DNA of 64,000 nt from Anaerosalibacter bizertensis (GTDB lineage: Bacteria; Bacillota; Clostridia; Tissierellales; Sporanaerobacteraceae). Positions 1-8,488 of the stretch are shown here, piece by piece (the first letter of the stretch is position 1; each line of letters starts with the position of its first letter). The translations under genes were made by a program, and so were the position numbers. Where the stretch lies: the NCBI RefSeq assembly GCF_009696605.1, contig NZ_VULR01000004.1:62001-126000 (forward strand). Reading direction: 5' to 3'. Below the pieces are notes generated by a model. It was not told the origin of the DNA, ran no database searches, and saw only the letters and a list, made by a program, of their open reading frames with translations.

Positions 1-449
1 TTTGCTTGGCAGCTTCAGCAGAGAGAGGAAATTTAAAACTTATTTCAGTAGTATTAGGATGTGAAACCTCAAAGATAAGATTTGATGAAAGTAAAAAGCT
101 CTTAGATTATGGATTTTCAAATTATGATTCTGTTACTATAGGTAGAAAAAATGATATTATAGATAAAGTGGTGGTCCAAAAAGGAAATGTAGAAAAAGCA
201 GATGTTGTTTTAGAAAGAGATGCATATATACTTTTACCCAAAGATTCTAAAGCAAAAGTAGAAAAAGAAATCATATTACCCAAATCTATTAATGCACCTG
301 TAGATAAAGGTAAAAAAGCAGGAGAAATGGTTTTAAGTGTTGATGGAAAAGAGATTCAAAAAATAAACTTATTGATTGATAATACAATAGATAAAGCAGG
401 ATTTAAAAATATGTTTAAGAAAAGTTTCAATAAATTTTTAACTCAATAG
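1..449 (+). CDS. dacF: D-alanyl-D-alanine carboxypeptidase, 3' end only (partial)
   Basis: The reading frame is already open at the window edge (first whole codon at base 3), so only the C-terminal ~149 residues are visible. They match the end of DacF/PBP5-type carboxypeptidases: the last part of the penicillin-binding domain (SVVLGCET, then LLDYGFSNY) followed by the beta-rich C-terminal domain. The same LLDYGF-(S/D)NY landmark occurs in the complete paralogue at 3567-4655, so two dacF-type genes lie a few kb apart. The catalytic SxxK, SxN and KTG motifs lie outside the window, so activity cannot be judged. Family role: trimming the terminal D-Ala of peptidoglycan stem peptides outside the membrane. 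Confidence 0.85.
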   Translation, partial: CLAASAERGNLKLISVVLGCETSKIRFDESKKLLDYGFSNYDSVTIGRKNDIIDKVVVQKGNVEKADVVLERDAYILLPKDSKAKVEKEIILPKSINAPVDKGKKAGEMVLSVDGKEIQKINLLIDNTIDKAGFKNMFKKSFNKFLTQ

Positions 450-457
450 ATATAATT

Positions 458-507
458 AGCTAGATATATTGTATTTTTTTAGAATTAATTATACAATATA
501 TCTAGCT
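458..507 (+). terminator. Hairpin terminator after the first dacF
   Basis: Perfect 17-bp inverted repeat (arms 458-474 and 491-507) around a 16-base loop, starting 9 bases after the stop codon and followed by TTATTTT. It is consistent with a rho-independent terminator that separates dacF from the next operon. Confidence 0.7.
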
Positions 508-531
508 TTATTTTGAGAGTGAGGGTTATAT

Positions 532-1125
532 ATGGTTTTAGAAAAGTTAATTTCTCTGCCAGGTCTATTAATAGCTATAATATTTCATGAGTTAGCCCAT
601 GGATATACTGCTTATAAATTAGGAGATCCTACTGCGAAAGAATCAGGAAGATTGACGATTAATCCATTAAAACATATTGATGTAGTAGGATTTTTATTTA
701 TGTTGATTTTTAGATTTGGATGGGCTAAGCCTGTACCTATTAATCCAAGTTATTTTAAGCATAGAAAAAGAGATACTATATTAGTGTCATTAGCAGGTCC
801 TATGACAAATTTTATAATAGCTATAATATCTGCACTAATAATATCTGCTAACTTTATTGAAAATGCCATTATCATAGATATTCTAGTAATAACTTTGTGG
901 TATAATATTATGTTAGGGGTGTTCAACTTATTACCTTTTCCTCCTTTAGATGGTTCAAAAATAATTGCAAGTATTCTTCCTGAAAAGTGGGAATATAAAT
1001 TTTACAAATATGAAAGGTATTTCTATTTAATATTAGTTTTTTTAATTATAAGTGATACTATAGATAAAATACTAGGACCTTTAATAAATATGAGTCTAAA
1101 TATTTTATTGAAAATAGTTATTTAA
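532..1125 (+). CDS. Site-2 protease family membrane metalloprotease (M50)
   Basis: A 197-residue polytopic membrane protein with the HExxH zinc motif near residues 19-23 (FHELAHG) in the first membrane segment and the second family motif NLLPFPPLDG near residue 135, which supplies the third zinc ligand. This is the compact YwhC/Rip-type M50 architecture without PDZ or CBS domains. Such enzymes cut substrates within the membrane, but no substrate can be inferred here. It is followed by scpA after 12 bases, so the two are probably cotranscribed, as is common in Firmicutes. The ATG at 532 has a GAGGG ribosome site. Confidence 0.85.
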   Translation: MVLEKLISLPGLLIAIIFHELAHGYTAYKLGDPTAKESGRLTINPLKHIDVVGFLFMLIFRFGWAKPVPINPSYFKHRKRDTILVSLAGPMTNFIIAIISALIISANFIENAIIIDILVITLWYNIMLGVFNLLPFPPLDGSKIIASILPEKWEYKFYKYERYFYLILVFLIISDTIDKILGPLINMSLNILLKIVI

Positions 1126-1137
1126 AGGAGTTTTTAT

Positions 1138-1911
1138 ATGAAATATAAAGTTGTTCTAAATACTTTTGAAGGGCCTTTAGATTTATTATTGCATTTAATA
1201 GAAAAAGCTAAAGTTGATATTTATGATATACCTATTAGTGAAATAACAGATCAATATATGGAATATTTGAATAAAGCTGAAGAAATTGATATGGAAATAA
1301 CCAGTGAGTTTTTAGTCATGGCCTCTACTTTATTAGAAATTAAATCTAAAATGTTATTACCTTCTGTTAAGGAAGATAATGAAGGAATTCAGATGGAAAT
1401 GGAAGAAGTAGATCCTAGAATGGAATTGGTAAAAAGATTAGTTGAATATAAGAAATATAAAAAAGCAGCTGAAAAACTTAAGGATTATGAACAAAGACAA
1501 AATAAAGTTTTTTATAAACCTAAGGAAGAAATTTCTCAATATATAACAGAAGATGTGGAAGAAGACACAGTATTAGATGATATTGAACTAGAGCAATTAG
1601 CAGATATATTAAATAATATACTAAAGAAAAGAAAGATAAAAGCAGAACCTATAGATATTAACGAGATACAAAGAGATGAAATTACTCTTGAAGAGTGCAT
1701 GGAGGATTTAAAATTTAGATTAAATGTAGAAAGAAAAATTGAATTTAGTCAATTATTTGATGAAAATACCACAAATTCAGAAATTATAATAACTTTTCTA
1801 TCAATTTTAGAGCTTGCGAAATTAAAGTATATTAGAGTAAAACAAAAGAATAATTTTTCAGATATTATTTTAATTAAAAAACCACTTGAAGGGGTGGCTA
1901 GTAATGGATAA
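1138..1911 (+). CDS. scpA: Segregation and condensation protein A
   Basis: ScpA is the kleisin that bridges the SMC heads and, with ScpB and SMC, forms the chromosome condensin. The 257-residue product starts with the typical kleisin sequence (FEGPLDLLLHLI at ~10-21), has an acidic middle and ends in a winged-helix region that binds the SMC cap. Length is normal for the family. AAAGGAG precedes the ATG. The last codons overlap the scpB start by 8 bases, implying translational coupling and balanced amounts of both subunits. Confidence 0.95.
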   Translation: MKYKVVLNTFEGPLDLLLHLIEKAKVDIYDIPISEITDQYMEYLNKAEEIDMEITSEFLVMASTLLEIKSKMLLPSVKEDNEGIQMEMEEVDPRMELVKRLVEYKKYKKAAEKLKDYEQRQNKVFYKPKEEISQYITEDVEEDTVLDDIELEQLADILNNILKKRKIKAEPIDINEIQRDEITLEECMEDLKFRLNVERKIEFSQLFDENTTNSEIIITFLSILELAKLKYIRVKQKNNFSDIILIKKPLEGVASNG

Positions 1912-2428
1912 AAAAGAAATTAAATCAATTATTGAAGCACTTTTATTTATTTGGGGAGATCCCTTGTCTTTAAAGGATATTTCTTATGTTCTAGAAATAG
2001 ATGAAAAAAAAACTAAAGAAATAATACATGAAATGATTGATGAGTTTAATTTTGATAGAAGAGGAATTAAGATAATTCAAATAGAAGATAGTTATCAATT
2101 AGGTACGAGAGCTGAACATTTTAAATGGATAGAAAAGCTAAGCATACCAAAAACAAAGAAGAATTTATCTAATGCTGCTTTGGAAACATTATCCATAATT
2201 GCTTATAGACAACCTATAACAAAAAGTGAAATAGAAGCTATCAGAGGTGTAAGATGCGATAAAGCTTTAGATACTTTACTTGAAAAAGAAATTATTGAGG
2301 AGAAAGGCAGATTAGAAAAAACAGGAAGGCCTATAATATATGGTACTACCAAACAATTTTTAAAATATTTTGGATTAGGAAGTTTAAATGAATTACCATC
2401 ATTGAATGATTTTAAAACCAATAATTAA
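1904..2428 (+). CDS. scpB: Segregation and condensation protein B
   Basis: ScpB dimers stabilise the SMC-ScpA ring. The 174-residue protein has two winged-helix domains, with the family landmarks ALLFIWGDPL near the start and AYRQPITKSEIE in the second domain. The ATG at 1904 is preferred over the upstream TTG at 1886, because it follows GGGGTGG at normal spacing and gives the usual family N-terminus. It overlaps the end of scpA. Confidence 0.95.
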   Translation: MDKKEIKSIIEALLFIWGDPLSLKDISYVLEIDEKKTKEIIHEMIDEFNFDRRGIKIIQIEDSYQLGTRAEHFKWIEKLSIPKTKKNLSNAALETLSIIAYRQPITKSEIEAIRGVRCDKALDTLLEKEIIEEKGRLEKTGRPIIYGTTKQFLKYFGLGSLNELPSLNDFKTNN

Positions 2429-2429
2429 G

Positions 2430-2467
2430 GAAAATAATACATTTGTTTGTGTTATTTTCTTTTTTTA
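2430..2467 (+). terminator. Terminator after scpB
   Basis: GAAAATAA (2430-2437) pairs with TTATTTTC (2452-2459) and is followed by a run of T. It starts just after the scpB stop and probably ends the site-2 protease-scpAB operon. Confidence 0.6.
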
Positions 2468-2513
2468 TGGAAATAATAGTTATTAGCCTTTCACATTATA
2501 ATGAGGTGAATTT

Positions 2514-3116
2514 ATGAATTGGTTTTTAATTGTTTTAATTATAGTACTGATATTAATAATATTATTATTTTGGCCTTTGTACATAGTTATTGATTTTAAG
2601 AAAAAAGAAAATAACACATTTAATATTCAATTAACAGCATTAAAAGGACTAATTAAATATAAAATTTATAATGAAAAAAAAATGTTGAAACGTAAAAAAC
2701 AAAACAAGAATGTTAAAAACAAAAAATTACAGATAAAAAAGTACTTAGCAAATTATAACCAGTACAAAAAAATAATTTCTTTTTTTTTGAGAAAAGGAAG
2801 TTTAAAGAAATTATATTGGGTGACTAGTGTTGGAACAGAAGATGTAGCTTTAACTGGTATATATACGGGAATTCTTTGGGCCATAAAAAATTCTATTATT
2901 TCTATTTTTATAAACAAAACAGAAGTTGATGAAATTTATATAAACGTACATCCAGATTTTAATAATAAAAAATTTGAAATTACATTTAATTGTATAATTA
3001 AATGTAATTTGGTTTATATTATTATTGTAAGTTTATATGGATTTAGTATAAAAAAGGTGGTGAATAAAGATGCCAGAACATCCAATAGAAGGATTAATGA
3101 AAACTACAATGAATAG
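2514..3116 (+). CDS. DUF2953 membrane-anchored protein (YtfI-like)
   Basis: A 200-residue protein with one strongly hydrophobic N-terminal segment (~4-28), a basic lysine-rich stretch (~50-80) and a second hydrophobic region near the end (YIIIVSLYG). Position directly before ytfJ and the overall layout match the YtfI/DUF2953 family, which pairs with the sporulation protein YtfJ in Firmicutes; its biochemical role is not established. Its 3' end overlaps ytfJ by 47 bases in another frame, so the two are translated from one message. Confidence 0.7.
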   Translation: MNWFLIVLIIVLILIILLFWPLYIVIDFKKKENNTFNIQLTALKGLIKYKIYNEKKMLKRKKQNKNVKNKKLQIKKYLANYNQYKKIISFFLRKGSLKKLYWVTSVGTEDVALTGIYTGILWAIKNSIISIFINKTEVDEIYINVHPDFNNKKFEITFNCIIKCNLVYIIIVSLYGFSIKKVVNKDARTSNRRINENYNE

Positions 3117-3498
3117 TATAAAGGAAATGGTAGATGTAAATACAATAGTTGGAGATCCTGTTCAATCACCAGATGGATTAGTTATTATACCTATTTCAAA
3201 GGTATCTTTTGGCTTCGCATCTGGCGGAACTGAATTTAATGATATGACTAGAAGAAACAAAAAAGATGATTATAGTACTGAAGAAAAACAATTGCCTTTT
3301 GGAGGTGGAGCTGGAGCTGGAGTATCGATTCAACCAATAGCATTCATGGTAGTGGGAAATGAACAGATAAAAATGTTACCAGTAGATGAAGGAAGTAATG
3401 CAATAAACAATGTTCTTGATTTAGCAGGAAAACTTGCTACTGATCTTATGAACAAAAATAATACTAACAATGAAATTAATAATATTGAAACTAGTTAA
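3070..3498 (+). CDS. ytfJ: Sporulation protein YtfJ (GerW family)
   Basis: The 142-residue product has the family signature: an HPIEGLMKTTMNSIKEM-type N-terminus, VGDPVQSPDG, then the glycine-rich FGGGAGAGVSIQP segment. In Bacillus, YtfJ/GerW is a forespore-expressed protein needed for normal germination with some nutrients. The start at 3070 lies inside the upstream gene and follows AAAAAGGTGGTG. The coupling with the DUF2953 gene is conserved in relatives. Confidence 0.92.
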   Translation: MPEHPIEGLMKTTMNSIKEMVDVNTIVGDPVQSPDGLVIIPISKVSFGFASGGTEFNDMTRRNKKDDYSTEEKQLPFGGGAGAGVSIQPIAFMVVGNEQIKMLPVDEGSNAINNVLDLAGKLATDLMNKNNTNNEINNIETS

Positions 3499-3520
3499 GA
3501 AGCAGAAAACATCTGCTTCT
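3498..3520 (+). terminator. Hairpin after ytfJ
   Basis: AGAAGCAGA and TCTGCTTCT pair around a 5-base loop at the ytfJ stop codon. The following ATTATTTAAT is only weakly T-rich, so termination may be partial and the downstream dacF gene may receive read-through. Confidence 0.5.
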
Positions 3521-3566
3521 ATTATTTAATATAAGAGAATAAAAACATATGACTGGAGGGTAAAAT

Positions 3567-4655
3567 TTGAAATTTAAAACTGTTATTATATCTCTTATAA
3601 TTTTATTTTTAATAAATTCTATATCATACAGTAGTCCTGAAATAGATGCAGAAAGTAGTGTACTTATAGATGTAAAATCTGGTAGAATTCTTTACACTTT
3701 AAATCCTCATAAAAAGCTACCAATGGCTAGTACAACAAAAATAATGACAGCTTTAGTTGCATTAGAAAATGGAAAATTAGATGAAAAGATTAAAGTAAAG
3801 AAAGAATTTGTGGGAGTAGAAGGATCAAGTATATATATATATGAAGGAGAAGAAATAAGTTTAAAAGATCTATTGTATGGTTTAATGCTTAGATCTGGAA
3901 ATGATGCCGCCATGTTAATTGCAGATAATGTTGCTGGAGATACAGATAAGTTTATTGAATTAATGAATAACAAAGCAAAAGAGATAGGAGCTTTGAATAC
4001 AAACTTTACTAATCCTCATGGCTTAGAAGATGAAAACCATTATACAACTGCTTATGATTTAGGACTTATTACAAGAGAAGCATTAAAAAATGATGATTTT
4101 AAAGAAATAGTGAGTAGTAAATCATGGACAGCAGATAGAGATAAGAACAATTATTTCTATAATAAAAATAAAACTTTATGGCAATATGAAGGTGGAGATG
4201 GAGTGAAAACTGGATATACAAAACGGGCTGGAAGATGTTTAGTTTCAAGTGCTACTAGAAGTGGTATGCAATTGGTTTCTATAGTTTTAAATGATGGAAA
4301 TTGGTTTAATGATTGCTATAAATTATTAGATTATGGTTTTGATAATTATAAGCCTTATTTTTTATATGATGAAGGACAATTTATAAAAAATATAAAAGTA
4401 GAAGATGGCAGTAAAGAATATTTGCCAGTAGTTACAAATACATCTTGTATTTTACCACTTAAGGAGAAAGAAAAAGAAAACATTAAAATAACTATAGATT
4501 TACCTGAAAAAATAACTCCGCCTATAAAGGAAGGAAAGGTACTTGGGAAGATATCCGTATATTTAAATGGAAAACTAATATATGCAAGTGATTTAATTTC
4601 AAAAGAAGAGGTAAAAGAATTAAATTTCTTTACAAAACTAAAAAAGAGCCTATAG
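3567..4655 (+). CDS. dacF: D-alanyl-D-alanine carboxypeptidase (DacF/PBP5 type)
   Basis: A 362-residue secreted, membrane-associated low-molecular-weight penicillin-binding protein. A hydrophobic signal segment covers ~4-20. The three active-site motifs are visible: STTK near 55-58 (acylated serine), SGN near 110-112 and KTG near 213-215. A beta-sandwich domain and a C-terminal tail follow. It removes the terminal D-Ala from pentapeptide stems, which limits cross-linking; in spore formers DacF shapes the spore cortex. The TTG start at 3567 has GGAGGG at good spacing. It is a paralogue of the fragment at 1-449. Confidence 0.93.
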   Translation: MKFKTVIISLIILFLINSISYSSPEIDAESSVLIDVKSGRILYTLNPHKKLPMASTTKIMTALVALENGKLDEKIKVKKEFVGVEGSSIYIYEGEEISLKDLLYGLMLRSGNDAAMLIADNVAGDTDKFIELMNNKAKEIGALNTNFTNPHGLEDENHYTTAYDLGLITREALKNDDFKEIVSSKSWTADRDKNNYFYNKNKTLWQYEGGDGVKTGYTKRAGRCLVSSATRSGMQLVSIVLNDGNWFNDCYKLLDYGFDNYKPYFLYDEGQFIKNIKVEDGSKEYLPVVTNTSCILPLKEKEKENIKITIDLPEKITPPIKEGKVLGKISVYLNGKLIYASDLISKEEVKELNFFTKLKKSL

Positions 4656-4665
4656 GCTCTTTTTT
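4641..4665 (+). terminator. Terminator overlapping the dacF stop codon
   Basis: AAAAAGAGCC and GGCTCTTTTTT form a compact hairpin with a T-run; the stop codon lies in the loop. It is a standard rho-independent terminator. Confidence 0.85.
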
Positions 4666-4739
4666 ATTGCCTTAAAATAGTAACAAAATATCTTTAAATT
4701 AATATTTTATTAATAAGTGATAAAAGAGGAGGAGGTTTT

Positions 4740-5675
4740 ATGGGTAATCTTTTCAAATGTATAGATGCAGGAACAAAATATTGTCCTTGTATTCTAGCAG
4801 AGACTAAGGATTGTGTGTCTTGCTCCCAGTTACAAGGAGGAGAATTTTGTGATTGTGAATGGAACGGATTGTGTATTTTAAATGAGTATTATATGAATAA
4901 TAAAAAAGCAAAAAAAAACAGGAGAAATTATAAAGGGGCTTTAGTTAATAAGGAAAAAATAGATGACAAATTATATTTGTTGAAAATTGAAACGGATAAA
5001 GATCTTGTACAAGAATTAAATAGATCAGGTTCTTATGTATTTATAAGAGGAGAAGGAGAAGAAAGTCATTTTGATGTACCTATGTCTATATTAGACACTG
5101 AAGAAAACAAGTATATAAGAATATTATATAAGCTTAGAGGATGTAAGACAAAAACTTTGAACAATAGTAGTGAATATATAATAAGAGGACCTTATTGGAA
5201 TGGTATATTAGGAATTAAATATTTAAAAGAAATTAAAAATTCTAATTGTCTAATAATATCAAAAGGTATGGGGCAAGCATCTGTAGGTTTAGTAATTAAG
5301 GAGATGTTTAGAAATAACAATAAAGTGATATTTGTTTTGGATAAAGGTGATTTAGATAAAGTCTATATAGACAATTTTATAAATGATAAGAAAATAAGAA
5401 TATTAAAATATGATATAGAGAATGAAAAAGAAAAAATCTTAAAGTTAATTGAAGAAAAAAATATAAAGTTATTATTTAGTGCTGGTTCAGATCTATTACA
5501 TGAATCAATAGATGAAGTGCTGAAATATGCTAACAAAGATATTAAACTTATGACAACAAATAATTCTAAACTCTGTTGTGGTGAAGGAATATGTGGTTCT
5601 TGCACTAACAGGACTAAAGAAGGACAAAGAGTAAAGCTTTGTAAAGGGAAGGTTAATCAAAAAATATTTTATTGA
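4740..5675 (+). CDS. Iron-sulfur flavin/NAD-binding oxidoreductase (PyrK/sulfide dehydrogenase-like)
   Basis: A 311-residue protein resembling the electron-transfer subunits of dihydroorotate dehydrogenase B and sulfide dehydrogenase: a central ferredoxin-reductase-like region (~60-160), a nucleotide-binding half, and a C-terminal cysteine cluster (CCGEGICGSC near 278-287 plus a later Cys) that fits a [2Fe-2S] site. Unusually, the first ~50 residues hold a second Cys-rich region with ten cysteines (for example KYCPCILAETKDC). There are no pyrimidine genes nearby, so a PyrK role is unlikely. It is followed after 14 bases by an FAD-dependent oxidoreductase, its probable electron-transfer partner. 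Substrate unknown. Confidence 0.7.
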   Translation: MGNLFKCIDAGTKYCPCILAETKDCVSCSQLQGGEFCDCEWNGLCILNEYYMNNKKAKKNRRNYKGALVNKEKIDDKLYLLKIETDKDLVQELNRSGSYVFIRGEGEESHFDVPMSILDTEENKYIRILYKLRGCKTKTLNNSSEYIIRGPYWNGILGIKYLKEIKNSNCLIISKGMGQASVGLVIKEMFRNNNKVIFVLDKGDLDKVYIDNFINDKKIRILKYDIENEKEKILKLIEEKNIKLLFSAGSDLLHESIDEVLKYANKDIKLMTTNNSKLCCGEGICGSCTNRTKEGQRVKLCKGKVNQKIFY

Positions 5676-5689
5676 TAGAGGTGATTTAA

Positions 5690-6970
5690 TTGGATACTGT
5701 AGTTATAATAGGTGGAGGATGGGCAGGATGTGCAGCAAGTATATCTGCTAGAAAAGCAGGAGCAAAAGTAGTTTTAATAGAGAGAACAGACATGCTTCTT
5801 GGCTTGGGGAATGTTGGAGGAATAATGAGAAACAATGGTAGATTTACCGCTACAGAGGAAAATATATACTTAGGAGCAAATGAATTATTCGAAATAACGG
5901 ATAAACTATCAAGACATAAAAACATAGAATTTCCAGGCCACAAACATGGAAGTCTTTATGATGTAACAAAAGTTGAGCCGGAAGTAAAGAAACTTTTGGA
6001 TTCTTTAGATATAGAAGTTATTACTAGAAAAAGGGTTGTAGATGTTATAATGGATAAGAACACTATTAAAAGTATAGTACTTGATGATGAGAGTATTATT
6101 GATGGAGATGCATTTATAGATACTACAGGTTCAACAGGACCTATGGGGAATTGTCTTAAATATGGCAATGGATGTTCTATGTGTATTCTTAGATGTCCTA
6201 CTTTTGGACCTAGAATAAGTATTAGTCAAAAAGCAGGAGTTAAAGATCTAATAGGAAAAAAAAGTGATGGTAGTTATGGAGCTTTTAGTGGTTCTTGTAA
6301 ATTGAACAAAGATTCACTAAGCGAAAATATTAGAAAAGAATTAAATGAAAAGGGAGTAGTCATAGTTCCAGTACCTATAGAAAAAATAGATATGAGCAAA
6401 TTATCTAAAAAAGTATGCCAACAGTATGCCTTAAAAGAATATGCAGAGAATTTAATTTTATTAGATACTGGTCATGCTAAACTTATGACATCTTTTTATC
6501 CGCTAGAGGATTTAAGAAAAATTAAAGGGTTTGAGAATGCCCGATATGAAGATCCTTATTCTGGTGGCGTAGGAAACTCTGTAAGATACTTATCTATGGC
6601 ACCTAGAGACAATACTATGAAAGTAATAGGAGTAGATAATCTATTTTGTGGAGGAGAAAAGTCGGGTTTATTTGTAGGGCATACTGAAGCAATTTCAACG
6701 GGAAGTTTAGCAGGACATAATAGTGTTAGATTTATTAAAGAAAATAAACTTTTAGAAATCCCTAGAAATATAGCTATAGGAGATATTATTGCATATGCCA
6801 ATGAAATGATTAAGGATAAAAAAGGCCTTATGAAAAGATATACTTTTGCTGGAGACAATTATTTTGAAAGAATGAAAAGATTGAGTTTATATACTACTGA
6901 TAAAGAGATAATAAGAAAAAGAATAGAAGATAGTGGATTACTTAATATTTATGATAGATCTTTTATTTAA
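5690..6970 (+). CDS. FAD-dependent oxidoreductase, substrate unknown
   Basis: A 426-residue flavoprotein that starts with the Rossmann dinucleotide motif (VVIIGGGWAGCAASISARKAG, shown here up to its core GGGWAG near 8-13) and ends with a second FAD-contacting region (DNLFCGGEKSGLFVGHTEA). It resembles the FAD_oxidored/MnmG-like group rather than a defined enzyme. A cysteine cluster in the middle (CSMCILRCPTFG near 164-175) could be redox-active. The TTG at 5690 is chosen because it follows GAGGTG and places the dinucleotide fold directly at the N-terminus. It forms a two-gene unit with the iron-sulfur flavoprotein upstream. Confidence 0.7.
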   Translation: MDTVVIIGGGWAGCAASISARKAGAKVVLIERTDMLLGLGNVGGIMRNNGRFTATEENIYLGANELFEITDKLSRHKNIEFPGHKHGSLYDVTKVEPEVKKLLDSLDIEVITRKRVVDVIMDKNTIKSIVLDDESIIDGDAFIDTTGSTGPMGNCLKYGNGCSMCILRCPTFGPRISISQKAGVKDLIGKKSDGSYGAFSGSCKLNKDSLSENIRKELNEKGVVIVPVPIEKIDMSKLSKKVCQQYALKEYAENLILLDTGHAKLMTSFYPLEDLRKIKGFENARYEDPYSGGVGNSVRYLSMAPRDNTMKVIGVDNLFCGGEKSGLFVGHTEAISTGSLAGHNSVRFIKENKLLEIPRNIAIGDIIAYANEMIKDKKGLMKRYTFAGDNYFERMKRLSLYTTDKEIIRKRIEDSGLLNIYDRSFI

Positions 6971-7033
6971 ATTTGAAAATATACAATAAAGTATTAGAAT
7001 ATAGATAGGCTTTAGATAAGAAAGGAGTTTAAA

Positions 7034-7741
7034 ATGAGATTACAAAAGTACATGGCTCTTTGTGGTATAGCTTCAAGGAGAAAATCAGAGGAAATTATTT
7101 TGGAAGGAAGAGTAAAGGTAAATGGGAAAGTTATAAATGAATTAGGAGTGAAGATAGAGCCAGGGAGAGACATAGTAATTGTTGATGGTAAAAATATTAA
7201 AATGGAAGAGAAAAAAGTGTATATAATGCTTAATAAACCTATTGGATATGTAACTACCGTTAAAGATGAGTTTAATAGGAATAAGGTTATAGATTTAATT
7301 GATGGAGTTGAAGAAAGAATATATCCAGTGGGAAGATTAGATTATGATACATCTGGATTGTTGCTTTTAACAAATGATGGGGAAATGACTTATAAATTAA
7401 CCCATCCAAGCAATGAAGTTAAAAAAACATATATTGGAAAAGTTAGAGGGGTTCCTACTGAAGCAGAACTTGAAAAGTTTAGAAATGGATTGAAGATTTA
7501 TAATTATATTACTGCGAAGGCAGAAATTAAGATTCTAAAAAAGAGCAAGGACTCTTCATTATTAGTTATGGAAATACATGAAGGAAGAAACAGGCAGATA
7601 AGAAAGATGTGTGCTGCTATAAATCATCCTATAATTAAATTAAAAAGGGTAGCCATTGGTAAGCTGAAATTAGGGGATTTAAAATTAGGAGATTGGAGAT
7701 ATTTAAAAAACAAAGAAGTAGAATATTTAAAAAAACTTTAA
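7034..7741 (+). CDS. rluB: Ribosomal large subunit pseudouridine synthase B
   Basis: The 235-residue enzyme has an N-terminal S4 RNA-binding domain (RLQKYMALCGIASRRKSEE) and the RsuA/RluB catalytic domain with GRLDYDTSGLLLLTNDG, whose first aspartate is the catalytic nucleophile. It converts uridine to pseudouridine in 23S rRNA (or 16S, if RsuA-like). Length and the S4 domain favour RluB. AAAGGAG precedes the ATG. In many Firmicutes rluB follows scpAB and the dacF/ytfJ genes, as it broadly does here. Confidence 0.93.
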   Translation: MRLQKYMALCGIASRRKSEEIILEGRVKVNGKVINELGVKIEPGRDIVIVDGKNIKMEEKKVYIMLNKPIGYVTTVKDEFNRNKVIDLIDGVEERIYPVGRLDYDTSGLLLLTNDGEMTYKLTHPSNEVKKTYIGKVRGVPTEAELEKFRNGLKIYNYITAKAEIKILKKSKDSSLLVMEIHEGRNRQIRKMCAAINHPIIKLKRVAIGKLKLGDLKLGDWRYLKNKEVEYLKKL

Positions 7742-7784
7742 TATTTTAACTTCGGTAAATATTTAAAACCGAAGTTAAAATATT
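7740..7784 (+). terminator. Terminator after rluB
   Basis: Perfect 17-bp inverted repeat (7740-7756 and 7768-7784) with an 11-base loop that begins at the rluB stop codon. The T-rich arm makes it a likely terminator, possibly in both directions. Confidence 0.7.
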
Positions 7785-7900
7785 AAACATTTTTCATAAT
7801 TATGATTTTGTATTTAAAAGCATCTTATTTCTAATATAATGAAAATAGACAAAACTATATTTTTCAAAAAATACTATATATAACATGGAGTTGACATTAA

Positions 7901-8473
7901 ATGGGTTATAGATATTTTATAAATGCTGTAGAGTTGGCAAAAAAAATAATGAAAGATACTATTTTTCCAGGAGATATTACTATAGATTGCACTGTAGGAA
8001 AAGGGAATGATACTCTATTATTAGCTAAATTAGTAGGACCTTTGGGTAAAGTTTATGGATTTGATATTCAATTAAATGCTTTAGATTATACTCAAGAGAA
8101 GCTTAAAAAAGAAAATTTAATAGATAGGGTTAAACTTATTTACGATGGTCATGAAAATGTTTTGAATTACATAGAAGATGAAAAAGTTAAACTTGTAATA
8201 TTTAATTTAGGTTACTTACCAACAGGAGATCATAATGTTGTTACAAAGCCTGAAACAACTATTAAGGGAATAAAAGGTTCTTTAAAGTTATTGTGCAAGA
8301 ATGGTATTCTTCTTATAGCTAGTTATATAGGCCATAATGGAGGCTTAGAAGAAAAAGAAAGAGTAGAAGAATTTTTAAATAATCTTGACCAAAAAACTTA
8401 TAGTGTTTTAAAGTTTCAATTTGTCAACCAGATTAACAATCCGCCAATACTATATGGCGTAGAAAAGCTTTAA
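7901..8473 (+). CDS. Class I SAM-dependent methyltransferase (YtqB-like rRNA methylase family)
   Basis: A 190-residue protein with an AdoMet-binding fold: DCTVGKGNDTLLLA near 28-41 (motif I), FDIQ at the end of strand 2, and FNLGYLPTGD near 106-115, the NxGYLP hallmark of the YtqB family. In Staphylococcus the YtqB homologue MnmM methylates the wobble base of tRNA in the mnm5s2U pathway. By family, that is the best guess here, although older annotations say rRNA methylase. It stands between a terminator and oadA. Confidence 0.8.
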   Translation: MGYRYFINAVELAKKIMKDTIFPGDITIDCTVGKGNDTLLLAKLVGPLGKVYGFDIQLNALDYTQEKLKKENLIDRVKLIYDGHENVLNYIEDEKVKLVIFNLGYLPTGDHNVVTKPETTIKGIKGSLKLLCKNGILLIASYIGHNGGLEEKERVEEFLNNLDQKTYSVLKFQFVNQINNPPILYGVEKL

Positions 8474-8488
8474 ATAGGAGGGGTAAAG

